NCBI RefSeq assembly: GCF_036417845.1
Contig: NC_089985.1
Coordinates: forward strand, 25,626,583-25,690,582
Direction of reading: 5' to 3'
Source: Apteryx mantelli
Lineage: Eukaryota > Chordata > Aves > Apterygiformes > Apterygidae
DNA: 64,000 nucleotides
The stretch's first letter is position 1. The number at the start of each line of letters is the position of its first letter. Of the stretch, positions 26,401 to 36,947 are shown piece after piece. The position numbers and the translations under genes are program-made. The notes below the pieces were generated by a model. It had not been told where the DNA came from. It was given only the letters and a program-made list of their open reading frames with translations, and did no database searches.

Positions 26401-26943
26401 TACTGTTTTAATCTATGTAGGCAGACAATTTTCATTCAGCTGTTTGAGACATTTGGGATTTTGAAAAGTTTCCATGCTTCCAGTCTTATAGCAGTCACAA
26501 TAGTTTTATCAAAAATACTAATCAGGAAATAGCCACATAAAGATGTATCTTTCTGTTTTCCTAAAGGCAATATTTTCTTCAAATATACATTTTATACCTG
26601 GTAGCAATATACATACAACTTAAAGACAGCTGTTCTGGACATGCTATATGTCCTAAAGCAAGAGGTTTTAAAGAGAAATACTATCTTCTTTAGGTTAAAG
26701 CTATTAAACTTTTGTTTGGTAAGTAAACTAGGATAAGAATACAGATTTTAAAAACACCCTCTTTTCAAAATAGTTGTGTATATATACTTCACTTAATTCT
26801 TGCTTTTACTCCAGGGAATGTTTGTTCTCGAGCATTCAATTCCACTATTTGCATTTATGTTCTACCTAATTTTATAGCTGTATACTTCTTTCAGTAGAAT
26901 GTAGCTTTAAAGATGTAGCTTATTTTTAAAGAAAACCTTTGAA

Positions 26944-26974
26944 GACTTTTTGGAAAAACTTTTTCCAAAGAGTC
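26944..26974. repeat. 15-bp inverted repeat, 1-nt centre
   Basis: Left arm gactttttggaaaaa, centre c, right arm tttttccaaagagtc; one mismatch in 15 pairs. A third copy of the arm (agtctttttggaaaagtc) follows directly at 26971-26988. In single-stranded DNA or RNA this would form a tight stem. It lies in an SH3GLB1 intron. Confidence 0.8.
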
Positions 26975-27879
26975 TTTTTGGAAAAGTCTTTAAACTATCC
27001 ATTTAAACAAACCAAGGAAAGGAGATCAAACGCCATAGGAAGCAGCAAATCAGTACAAGGACAAGACTCAAGAACACAGTTTTGTTCTTACTTCCTCTTC
27101 ATGAAAAAAATAAGTAGACACTTTAGAGAGACAGTTATTTAGAACAACTATTACAGTAAACTTCTAAGCACAAGCAATTCTTCAAAACATCTGCTCACCT
27201 GAATAACATGGTCTGGAATAACCTTTAGAAAGACTCTAATTGGTAAAGGAGAATTTGAATAGGGAAACTGTACGAAAAGTAAGCATGTAAATCTCTTTAC
27301 AGCATAACAAATAGCAAGGAAAGGATTATGAGCACAAATTAATGAGTTGGACAGTTTCTACTCCTACTTTAAAAACTGCTACAGCCCCTAAACTGTAAAA
27401 CTAGAAAACTAGATAAGCTTGCCCATTCCATTGCTTCCATTCCACTGCATTACTGATTTCACACATTATGAAGTACATTATATATGCTAGCAATTCACAT
27501 AGTAGAAAATGCAGTTGCATTTGCAAATTGGACAGGGTCAAATTAAGAAACAATGTGAATTTACAGGCAGAACAACAACTTTTCCCACATTGTATTGTGG
27601 TTTTCTAGCATGAAGTATTAGACAACTGAACAATTACAAGTAAAACTCTAAAAATCCATCTCTGTGCCATCAAATGAGGTTACCATGATCTCCTCATCCT
27701 CAATTATAAAATATGCAAAATCTCACTAAATCCACCCTCAAAAGGCATTAGTCCCATCTATAGGCTTAGGGAAGTAGATGTATTTGAGTAATTCCAGAGT
27801 AATTACACTAAAACATATCTATTTTATGTCACTCCAGCACTCCTGTACTGGGGTGTGTACTACTGCTATACACTGCTCT

Positions 27880-27908
27880 ATGCTTAGAATGCTTAGAAAT
27901 GCTTAGAA
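27880..27908. repeat. Short tandem repeat, atgcttaga(a) x3
   Basis: Three consecutive 9-10 bp units, starting at 27880, 27889 and 27899, in the SH3GLB1 intron about 40 nt past the donor of the exon at 27947-28047. Confidence 0.85.
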
Positions 27909-27946
27909 AAAATTCTTAACTAGAAAGGTTTTTGCAGTGTTACTAC

Positions 27947-28047
27947 CTTCCAAGTTGTTTCTGGAGATCCAACATATACTGGTAACATTGTGCATAATAG
28001 GTCATCTGAGCTTCAACAAAATCATTTAGACAGCGAAGATGATGTGC
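27947..28047 (-). CDS. SH3GLB1: SH3GLB1 coding exon 7 (end of BAR)
   Basis: 101 nt, phase 0 in and phase 2 out, residues 221 to about 254: AHHLRCLNDFVEAQMTYYAQ and then the last BAR helix ending LQKQLG. The acceptor is TATAG; the donor is GTAGTA (27946-27941), weaker than the others in the gene. A small 9-10 bp tandem repeat (atgcttaga units) lies about 40 nt into the intron, at 27880-27908. Confidence 0.95.
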
Positions 28048-28542
28048 CTATAATATAGCAAAGAATTCAAGTTTTTAGTCTTTAGAAGTGTTACACTGCA
28101 TTAGAAAAACTGGTCTCCTAATTGGGTGGTAATGACAACATTGGCATACATGGATTTACGCCACACAGGCATAGTGCCTGCACGTACCAGGTAACTGGGA
28201 TTAAATGTCACAGAATCAACACATCAAGCCCCTCAAATAAGTACTGCATAGGCCTCACACCATTATTTACCTGTATTATTTGCACAATGGAATATATATT
28301 TAACACATTTTTTGTGGTTTCAACTTTCAGTGGAAAGCTGAGTTTAAATGATAAAAATGAAAACTCCTGAGTTCTCAGAGTTAACAGAGGGACTAAAGTT
28401 AAACTTAGAGGTTAGTAAACTATAATTCAAAAATAAACATAGTTGCTTGATGCTCTAAGGCATTAAAGCGAAAGCTAGTAGCCCAAAGTTCCCAAGTAGC
28501 TTACTGTACTTATTGCTGTAGTGCCCTGATTTTGACTGGGTT

Positions 28543-28554
28543 CCCCCCCCCCCC
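28543..28554 (-). repeat. G12 homopolymer next to an SH3GLB1 donor
   Basis: Twelve C on the plus strand are twelve G in the transcript, at intron positions +16 to +27 after the donor at 28569. Intronic G-runs near donors bind hnRNP F/H and usually support exon definition; binding here is inferred. The run is likely length-polymorphic. Confidence 0.7.
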
Positions 28555-28569
28555 ATTTTGGGTACTCAC

Positions 28570-28659
28570 ATGTGTACTGCTGATTCCTTCCAGCAGAAGT
28601 CTGGTAATCTCTGCTTGACGGTCAAATTCACTCTGAGTAATTCGTACTTCCTGTTCAGA
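28570..28659 (-). CDS. SH3GLB1: SH3GLB1 coding exon 6 (N-BAR)
   Basis: 90 nt, 30 codons, residues 191-220, starting SEQEVRITQSEFDRQAEITR and ending at ...SSTH. The acceptor is TTTTAG (28661-28660) and the donor GTGAGT (28569-28564). A run of 12 G (minus strand) lies only 16-27 nt into the following intron, at 28554-28543. Val replaces the human Leu in SEQEL. Confidence 0.96.
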
Positions 28660-28809
28660 CTAAAAGTAAGCGAGCACTTAGATGTTTGTACAATGTACTC
28701 TGTTATACCCTCCTACTGCAACAGTCCCGCTGTATTCAGTGCTATTCATACAAATGCATTTAATCACGTGCTTAGCTGTTTAAATCCTGGGCTTTTTCTT
28801 TGCAGATCT

Positions 28810-29060
28810 GAACTACTATATGAAGAGAATAGTTGCATTTGGTTCAGAGCTGTTGAGGCCCTGTCTACACAACAGACAGCTGTATCAGCAGACCTCTACC
28901 ACGTAGATGCAATGTATCCCAAAGGAAGGCATTTTTCTGCCAGCAGTATTACCCCACCTCTCTGCATAACAAACCAAGCGTTCATTGGCGTAACACAGCG
29001 TCTGCACCAGAGTTTCTGCCAGCATAGCTGTGGCAGCCAAGGACAACGTAATTTTTTTTC
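28810..29060. repeat. Possible old interspersed repeat (DNA-transposon-like)
   Basis: A block of higher GC than its surroundings with text such as ccctgtctacac, tctgccagcatagctgtgg and aggcagcc-like runs. It resembles non-autonomous DNA-transposon remnants seen in amniote genomes, but I cannot name the family. It lies within an otherwise unusual 198-codon open frame on the plus strand (28558-29154, antisense to SH3GLB1 exon 6), which shows no motif and is probably fortuitous. Confidence 0.25.
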
Positions 29061-30772
29061 CATACTTCAAGTTAAAAGGGCTCTGCTCACAGAACTTAGT
29101 GTAAACCTGGCATTATTTTTGTCAGGCAACTGCACAGCAATCAGCCATGCATAAAACTTTGACAGTGAGTTTCAACAGAATATTTTAGTGATTAATATCT
29201 CATACTGGCTGCCAAGCTACTACAACTATTTCTGGAGCTTGGAATTAAGGAGTCCTTAAAAATAAATATATCCAAACCATAGCAAATGTTCTAATTCCAG
29301 TTAGAAGCACAACTTCTATAAAAATGATTGGATTTAAATTTGATATTTAAATAATTCCATATCAAAGTTCATCCCTTGTTACCTATAGTTATCAACAATT
29401 TTTAAATAAATCTAATAATGTTATTAGCAGTTTTAACAACTTCAACTGGCAAAATTCTGAATTACTTTGAATGGTATTTTGAGAAAAATGTAACTACTTA
29501 AAATGCACAAATACATAAAAAAATATGTGGTGTAGTGTCTAAGATTTACTGTTCCAAGACAGAATGTCCTCAACTCTGGAATCCAGATTACTTTGCCTCA
29601 ATGCTTGAATACATTTAGTACCCTGTTTCTAAAAAAGAACCCAAAGGCAAAACTCTGCATTAAGCTTGAGATGCAGCAGTTACTGTTCTTAACACAATGG
29701 AGTACAGAAATATATTTTCAGGAAACTTAATGACACAACATTAATTTCAAAAGGATTTTATGTGGTCGCAAACATTTTGCTCTTGCATGGCATTAATACT
29801 AATCAATATGAAAAGTTGCATGGAACACAGAAGGACCTTAATCTCAGAAATAAGCACAGAAGAATGATGCAGTTACCCAAGAAATGCTTTTCATCTGAAG
29901 TCACTGCAGCTGTGAAGGCTTACACATTAATTAAAATAAAGACAGTGAGGAAGCAGCTATAGAGTCCTGTATGTTTCTTATTTAAAACTGAGATAGCAGT
30001 GTATATATCAAGTTACAGACTAATTAAGTTTTCCAAGTTTGTTGAGGCAAGAATAGTTGCTTGGAATTTTGCTATTAAATCTTTGAATTAATATCAGCGA
30101 AATCCATCTGGCCGACCCTTAGAGAAATGTAATAACAGGCAGAGGAATAAAAGGAAGTCTGATAGCCAAGAGGGGAAGAAAAGCATTCCTTTCTCTATTA
30201 CCAACTTCTTCAATTCCTTTACAAGGAAAGCAAATTAATAGGTAAACCATTTAACTATTTATCTGGAAATAGATAGTCTAGTCTCTTGCTTCTCTGAAGT
30301 CAGCAGTTGCTAAAGGGTATTTTTCTTCCTGCCAGGTAAGTAAAAACATGAGAATAGGAAAATATAAGAGGGGGAAATCTGCATCAGAATAATTCTATTT
30401 GTTTCAACAATATGTTAGCAAAACAACTACTTTCTAAAAAAAAAAAAAAAGGAAAAATGACTAATGTGGTAACATGTATTAATTAAGGTAGTTCACAGAG
30501 TGACTTTAAGTAGAACCATGCTTTACAAGATCCAGATGCATTGGCTTTGTAGAGATTTCCATAAATTTAAGTATGGGATAGGATGCTTAATCTATTTTGC
30601 TCATCCCTATCTTCCACTACTGCTAGGTCAACAGTAGCAGTACAGCATGTTTATTCTACACATTGTGGTAAAGGCTGAAAACAGCTGACTTTTTCAGTCT
30701 AGGAAGCTTATGATCAGATCACCTCTGTCTCTGAACAGAACAAAGAGCTTCAAAACACAAGCCTAAACTTTC

Positions 30773-30791
30773 CCGCAGCTGTCAGCTGCGG
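30773..30791. repeat. Perfect 9-bp palindrome, 1-nt centre
   Basis: ccgcagctg t cagctgcgg: 9 perfect pairs, GC-rich in an AT-rich SH3GLB1 intron. It includes two CAGCTG E-box cores, one in each arm. Confidence 0.85.
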
Positions 30792-30797
30792 TCATAT

Positions 30798-30814
30798 GTT
30801 GTTTTTCAAACAAC
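30798..30814. repeat. 7-bp inverted repeat, 3-nt loop
   Basis: gttgttt ttc aaacaac, seven perfect pairs, starting 6 nt after the palindrome at 30773-30791, so that two hairpins could stack side by side. Confidence 0.75.
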
Positions 30815-33102
30815 AATTAGAAACCCTCACTGGGTATCTCCCATGAAGATCCCTCAAAACGTTGCTTGCTCCCTAAGTTTAGAATAAGAATTCGGGTTCT
30901 GAATATGAATATTCAGAAGTTCAGAATCTCCCCAAATTCAGACTATGAATATATATATGATCCCTGGAAATACTGTGCAAGCCTGTAGCTAAGAAACACA
31001 TGATCATAAGAGCACAGGAAAACACAATCACCTTCCTAACCTTGTTTTATTACAGAGACTATTACTAAAACAGCAATAATGGATGTAATCACACTACCCA
31101 GTATAGTTAGCCTTCCTTGTCTCCTCTATAGTCAAAGAAGGATGAGAGAACCTCTTGATGCTCAAGAGTAGCCTAACTTCAATGGGCTGAACATGCACTA
31201 AAAGCCTTTGCTCTTTCCATTGACTACACTGGACACTGGGAAAGACTCATAATAAAACTCAGGTGTCCAAAGGGCATAACATGAGTACCTACGCTGTGTG
31301 TTTCATAGCACAGTATTTCATATACTCCAATTCCACATTTCAGGAGGGAAGATAAACTAAATAAAGTTTATCGCTAGCAGCAGGTAGATCTTTTGTCCTA
31401 TCTCAAAAAGACTGTAATTGATGTAAAGATTACTGGACAGGCTGAAATCCATAATGACAGATCACAACATCTCTTCATATTTGAATTTTAACAGGCCTAT
31501 TAATCTCTTCCTCCAACTTTTAAACACAGAAAGACAGATTGCCTTTAGAAACCTGGATTGGTTACTGTTCCTTTGGTGGAAGGTGTGTATTGTAGTTTGT
31601 CTTGAATAGTTTCTTTTTTCATATGTTTAATAAAAAAGGAACCTAGAATTACATACTACATGGTGAGATTTAAAGCTTTTAGTCTCCTTTATGCCATGGT
31701 TAAGCACTCCATGTTATTTTTCTTTCTCTTCAAGACACAATCTCTTAGTTTTCACTGCCCTTAAAGTTACTTATCATCTCTGAATAGCCAATAGTTTTGT
31801 TCTTAAGAGCCATTAAACTTCAAGTTTAGTTTTCTTTCCAGCAGTACTGCTCTCGTGTCAACTTTTCCCCAAAACAGTACCAAGTACTCCACCAAATGGG
31901 ATTGCTGCTTCCAAACTGTTTCTTTACTTAAATAATACAATAATTCTTAAACCTTGGGATCGAAGTTGACCTAATCCTCTTTTTACAGTTCTTTCTCATG
32001 ACTCCTCCTTCCCCCTAAACTTGCACATTAACACATAAATTCCATTCTCTAGCCCACCTAAAACTGTTTGCACCACACAAATTTGGAATATAAGAAGCCT
32101 TAGTTTCATTTCTCTTAAAAAACCCCAAATTTCACCCAAAGCTCTGTATCCCAGCTTCTAACAGCAGCTCCCCTCAGCTGCCTATCTTGTTCCTCTTTAA
32201 AAACCATGCTCCAAATCCCCAGTCCTCCAGCTATCCTTACTTTCTGTTACTAGCCTTAATTTCTATTTCCCTTTCTCCCCAGAAATCCCCTAAGAAATTT
32301 ACTCTTAACTGGTAGTTCAGCTTCGCACAGCCTGTTCCCCATACTGCTTTGTCCCAACCAATAAGCCTGAGAAGAGTCCTGCTCGTGGCACAGGAGAAGC
32401 TATCGCCTAACACTCCATTAGCTCCACTGAGCTTGTTCCCCTTCCAAGGCACGGTACCCCAAGAGAGAGAAGGCTGCAGCCCCTGCCCAGAGGCTAATAC
32501 TACACCTATAAACCCAGGTACAGTTTTGAGACTAGTCTACCTCCTAACTTCAGATTTTTAAAAATAAGCATTGTATTCTTTGGTGGAACTGCAGGAGTAG
32601 AAGGAAAAAAAAAACAACCCTATAAATAGAATTTTCTTGGAGCTGCTGGCATGAGCTCCAGCATTTTAAGACCTGCTCTGCTGTCTGGGTAGTAGCTTCA
32701 GATCAGTGTTTTTCAGAACAGGTTAGAGTACAAGACCTCAAACCTTCTGAAAATTTTCATATAAGCTCACTATTAGGAGTTTATTTTTTTAATAGGCCAC
32801 CATACCAGTAATTTTTGGAAGATAAGCTCTGTAGTTCTTTCTCTATTACATCTTGTCACATGAAAATCATATGGTACTAAGGGAGAGTTAGCCAGAAACA
32901 GCTTACTATAAAACAAGCCCTGGACTTTGTATTGCCTCTGGAATTTGAAAGTCCCTGGAGAGAACCAGCATATTCTGAAGTAACGCATCAGATGTAACAG
33001 CCAACATTAGACTGAAATCAACAGCATGCAATATCCTTTATTGCATTACACCAGCACGAGTTATGGTTTCAGAACACTGCAGTTTCTAAACTGTTTACTT
33101 AC

Positions 33103-33126
33103 TTTTGTCACTTCCTCAGCCCATAT
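33103..33126 (-). CDS. SH3GLB1: SH3GLB1 optional microexon B (24 nt, 8 residues)
   Basis: 24 nt encoding IWAEEVTK, with acceptor TAG (33128-33127 as AG) and a consensus donor GTAAGT (33102-33097). It is in frame after microexon A or directly after exon 5. The octapeptide is the second half of the 21-residue insert known from mammalian Bif-1b. A UGC lies at -10 to -8, the same spacing as for microexon A. Both together extend the protein from 366 to 387 residues within the BAR region. Confidence 0.88.
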
Positions 33127-34055
33127 CTAGTCAGCATTAAAAGTGAAGCAGGGGGGAAATAAAAAACATACACACTTAGAAGAGAGTTATGGTGCTTTAA
33201 TATAAGATGCAACCATACTTTAGCTTATAAATACTTCCCTATCTTTCTTTAGGACTTCAAAGAAATTTGAGGATTGCTATGAATGAGTCAGTTGCCCAAA
33301 GCCCTTCATGTACAATGAAGCTAAAGCCAGTATGCATAGTACTACATCTGTGAAACAAAGTAGATATTGAAGAGTGTATGACTTGTCGAACTTAGATTCT
33401 TATAAAATATGATATTTAAAACAAGCTATTACAACAAACATAACTACTTAGAAAATGATATGAACCAGACAGACTAAATTACATTATGAATGAATTTCAC
33501 TAAGTTATCTTAATGTATTAGAATACTGGAAAACTATGAAAAGATATTCTCATTTCAACACCATGTTAAATAAAGACTGAAACATACAAATGAGTGATTT
33601 CTCTTGCTAATTCCACTCAGAGTTTCCTCTTTTACAAGAATCTTCACTGAACTAAATAATTTATTATTAATGCTGTGGAGGTATCTCAAACAGTGTTAAA
33701 GTAGTAGCGATAGTAGAGCTAAACCAAAAAACTGCAAGGAATTGAATCTAGAAGTTAATTAGTCTAGCTTGCTGTCGCAGTTCCTTCTTGCGATGCAGTT
33801 CTTTAACTTTCACATTTCAACAGTTGGAAGCTGCGGATGACACAATCAGGACTTTGGTAGGAAGAAATGTGCATGAAGGTTGCAGTAGCAAGTTGTAACA
33901 AACAAGCTCATTTGCTCTTGGAAAACATCTTAAACAGGACCACATAAGCTGGATAGCAAGAGGAAACACTTAGTAAGGAAATGAATGAACACAGGAGGCC
34001 AACAAACCTTTAGCCATTTTACATGCAGCAAGTTGAGCATGTAAGAGACATTTAC
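33127..34055. other. SH3GLB1 intron between the two microexons
   Basis: A 0.93 kb AT-rich intron. The end near microexon B has a weak polypyrimidine tract and UGC at 33136-33134 (minus strand). No other feature was recognised. Confidence 0.7.
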
Positions 34056-34094
34056 CATAATGTTATTCTCTTCAGGTTGAGAGGTGTTTAGTTG
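34056..34094 (-). CDS. SH3GLB1: SH3GLB1 optional microexon A (39 nt, 13 residues)
   Basis: 39 nt flanked by acceptor TTAAG (AG at 34096-34095) and donor GTAAAT (34055-34050). Read in the phase left by exon 5 it gives QLNTSQPEENNIM. The position and the flanking QLN and NIM match the alternatively spliced insert in mammalian Bif-1b, whose middle residues differ. The polypyrimidine tract is poor, and a UGC lies at -10 to -8 of the splice site, as expected for tissue-regulated inclusion. Optional use is inferred from the mammalian isoforms, because the protein joins in frame with or without it. Confidence 0.85.
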
Positions 34095-36341
34095 CTTAAG
34101 TGCATAGATAAAGACAAAACCAAGTTATACTGTGAATACAGCAGGTGAATAGGTTATTGACACAAAACAATGCAAGTTTAAGCTGAGCAAAACTACAAAC
34201 TGAATACAGAAATCTAAATAGTTTCATTTATTTTAAATACTGATCTAAGCTACTTCATTCATACAATAAGCATGGGAGGATGTCTTCTCCTCAAATCTTA
34301 AGTACTTTTACAACATAAAATCACATGTAGATACTAATTTATCACTCTATTCCAGCATGTCAAAGAAAGCATTGAAGCTTGGAAGAATGTGCATCATGAC
34401 TCAAGACATTTTGCTAAACTATCAGTTCAGCAAGTTTTGTCAGACATCTTCATTTATAAATAAGTGATCCAGCAGAAGGTGAGCCACTTGTATCACACCT
34501 GTTTCCATGTAAGTTCTCACTTCTTGCAGAGTGTAGAGAGGTCCTTTTTCCTGTGTCTCAGGGAATTCTAAAATCCGCTGCATTTCTAAATCTCAAACAC
34601 CCACACTGCTATTAAAATGCAACTAAAGCATTTTGAAGTGATGTAAGAGATCTGAGGTTTCATGTTTTATCAGCACTGAATTATTATTGAATTATTTTGA
34701 ATTATTTCTGAATAAAGCTATGAAGTATTTGCTCCATGAATATTTAAGGCTGGTCATGTAATAGCAGCAGCAATTGGGAGCAATGTGTCAGAGCATCCAG
34801 CACTGGATGATTAAGATTTTACATTGGTGATGGAACTAATAAACCAAAGTGTAGAGCCTTCCTTTTAATGATAAGCTTAGTGGAAACAATTTCCTTATGG
34901 TCTTTCTACTGCTTTAGGAAGCAAGATATATACCTGCCACCACACCACTAGGAAGCTAATAACCAAAACACTTCCTTTTCCTTTGAACACTTAATTTTGA
35001 ACAAATTTAAATAAAGGCACAGCCCACTGTCCTTTGCCTCTCTCTCCAGTGTTTCCACTGGAGAGATACCCTGGCTAACACCCTGCTCCACTCACCATTG
35101 TCGGTTTCACAAATTAAGCAACAGAGTTTGACACAGAGCAAAGTAATTTGCTCCATAAAAATTAACATAATAAAGAGGAAAATTCATGCAGGGACTTAAT
35201 AAATACATACATTTTAAATACACAGAAGCAGTGTGCATGACATGTAGGATGGAGAGACAGAAGCAGAATCATCAAGTAGTAGAGATGTTGGCTTTTTAGA
35301 AGGGTTCACTGTACCAAAGATGGGCGCTGCTTCATCTATGAAGCTCAGCCTCGCAGATGAAGCATCTTAGGTCTTTCAAGACAGTGGTCTATTCAGAAAA
35401 GCCAGCAAAATCTGACAGTCCTGCTTCTGCCTCTCCATCCTCCACACCATGCATATTGTCCCTTTGTACTTAAATTGTCCGTATTTCTCAAGTCTGTGTG
35501 GATCATCTCTTACATTAACTTTTCTGGGGGGAGGAAAAAAAGCTGCCTATCCATCATTTCACTAACTGCTGAAGTTTTAGGAAAGCAGTCTACAGATAGC
35601 TATGAAAATACTACAAGCATACACCCTGCTGACATTACACACATGTGATTATCCCTCCATTTAGAGGTATTTTAAAGAGTTTCAAAAGCAACAGCTTTTT
35701 AGTTACTAACATTTCAATCCCTTGAACAAGCATTTCTTGAGAGAACATGACTGGTTAAGAGATGCGAGTTTGAGAGTCCTGCCCTATCTGGTGATATGAA
35801 ATAGTAAGCAACATAGAAAGAATAAACTACGAATATTTTTGATATAGAGAAGTTAAGTCCAGATGGGTTCATCAGTTGGAAGTTACTGTACATTTGTGTC
35901 AACATTTGTAGAGAGGCAAATGCCAAAATTTGGATATTTTTACAGGATAAAGTGTTTCATTAAAGATTTCCTCAATGCTTCTGAATGATTTGTACTTATA
36001 TATTAAAATAAACCCCGTGGTATATTGTAGCTAGTCATGCTTGGCACTAGAGGCTTATCTAGTATAGAACAAGGGGAGAATAAATATTTACTTGGGTCAA
36101 GCAAGTTAAGCTTGATGTAATATTTAAAAATAAAACATCACCTTGATCAGCAATCCACTTTCTCTTCTTCGTGTTCCACTGAGGCATTTCCTATAAAATG
36201 TCTCATTTAGAAAAACAGCAAGGCCAAGAAGCTAGCTGGAAACCTAAGCAACCAGTCAAGTTTATAAATATATAAAATAAACTTGAAAGTTATAGACAAG
36301 TTAAAAAAACAACAACAACGACATCAAAAAACTCTACTTAC
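34095..36341. other. SH3GLB1 intron between exon 5 and microexon A
   Basis: About 2.25 kb. It contains a perfect hairpin at 35041-35066 and a 49-nt block at 36142-36190 with good splice signals that would shift the frame if used. A UGC lies at 34104-34102 next to the microexon A acceptor. Otherwise AT-rich and featureless. Confidence 0.7.
35041..35066. repeat. Perfect 11-bp inverted repeat, 4-nt loop
   Basis: tctctccagtg, loop tttc, cactggagaga: eleven perfect pairs in an SH3GLB1 intron about 0.95 kb upstream (in transcription) of microexon A. Confidence 0.85.
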
Positions 36342-36434
36342 TGCAGCTCGAGCTTCTGCAATTTTTGCTTTCTTCAATCTGGTTTTTGCTGCATCCAAAT
36401 CTAGCCGTTTATTTTGTAATAGTTTACGTTCTTT
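36342..36434 (-). CDS. SH3GLB1: SH3GLB1 coding exon 5 (N-BAR)
   Basis: 93 nt, 31 whole codons, residues 160-190: KERKLLQNKRLDLDAAKTRL and then a Lys/Ala-rich helix ending EARAA. The donor is GTAAGT (36341-36336). This is the exon immediately before the alternatively used microexons, so it marks the point where the isoforms diverge. Confidence 0.96.
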
Positions 36435-36813
36435 CTGTAAGTGAGTTAGGTTAGTTCAGGAGACAAGACATATTCAAAAGCAAAATCCTGTCTACTTGCC
36501 AATTTTTTTTTTTAATAAAATATCACATACAAAAAGTTTTCTTAAGTTTAACTAAGAGGCAGAATTAGATCCTAATTATTCTCATGCTTTTTATACTCAA
36601 GATAAGTATTTTTAAGAGCACAATAGTTACAAAAAATAAGTTTCCAAAATGATCCATTTTGGCTGGTCAAAGGAAGAGAGTATAAACTGACAGCACAAAT
36701 TCTATCTGATTTTCTACATTATTTTAAAGAAAACAATACACAACTATCTATCACTTGATTTTAAAAAACTTATAATTATTGTGAAGTGACAAAGAAAGTA
36801 CAGTTCAACTTAC
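36435..36813. other. SH3GLB1 intron between exons 4 and 5
   Basis: A 379-nt AT-rich intron; nothing beyond splice signals was recognised. Confidence 0.8.
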
Positions 36814-36947
36814 AGTAATAGTTTTATAGTCTCCTTCAATAAAGTTTCTTAGGGGAGTGAGAAAGTTTATAGCAGAAGTTTGAATTAATTCTCTGTCTGC
36901 TGTCCCAATTCGCTTTTGCGTCTCTCCACATTTAATGAGTGCATTTC
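36814..36947 (-). CDS. SH3GLB1: SH3GLB1 coding exon 4 (N-BAR)
   Basis: 134 nt, entering in phase 1 and ending at a codon boundary. It encodes about residues 115-159 (NALIKCGETQKRIGTADREL through FIEGDYKTIT). The acceptor is CAG at 36948-36950 and the donor GTAAGT at 36813-36808. The match to the mammalian protein is nearly continuous; the last residue is Thr where the human protein has Ala. Confidence 0.96.

Larger units (their letters stand above)
23500..27946. other. SH3GLB1 intron sequence after the CR1 insertion
   Basis: Remainder of the 8.2 kb intron. No exon was recognised. It contains a near-perfect palindrome at 26944-26974 with an extra direct copy of one arm, and the short tandem repeat at 27880-27908. 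Confidence 0.7.
28660..33102. other. SH3GLB1 intron with a possible old repeat and hairpins
   Basis: Intron between microexon B and the exon at 28570-28659. No exon was recognised. The block 28810-29060 resembles an old interspersed repeat by composition and by motifs such as ccctgtctacac. Two adjacent palindromes lie at 30773-30814 and a poly-A run at about 30438-30451. The rest is AT-rich with no visible structure. Confidence 0.6.
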
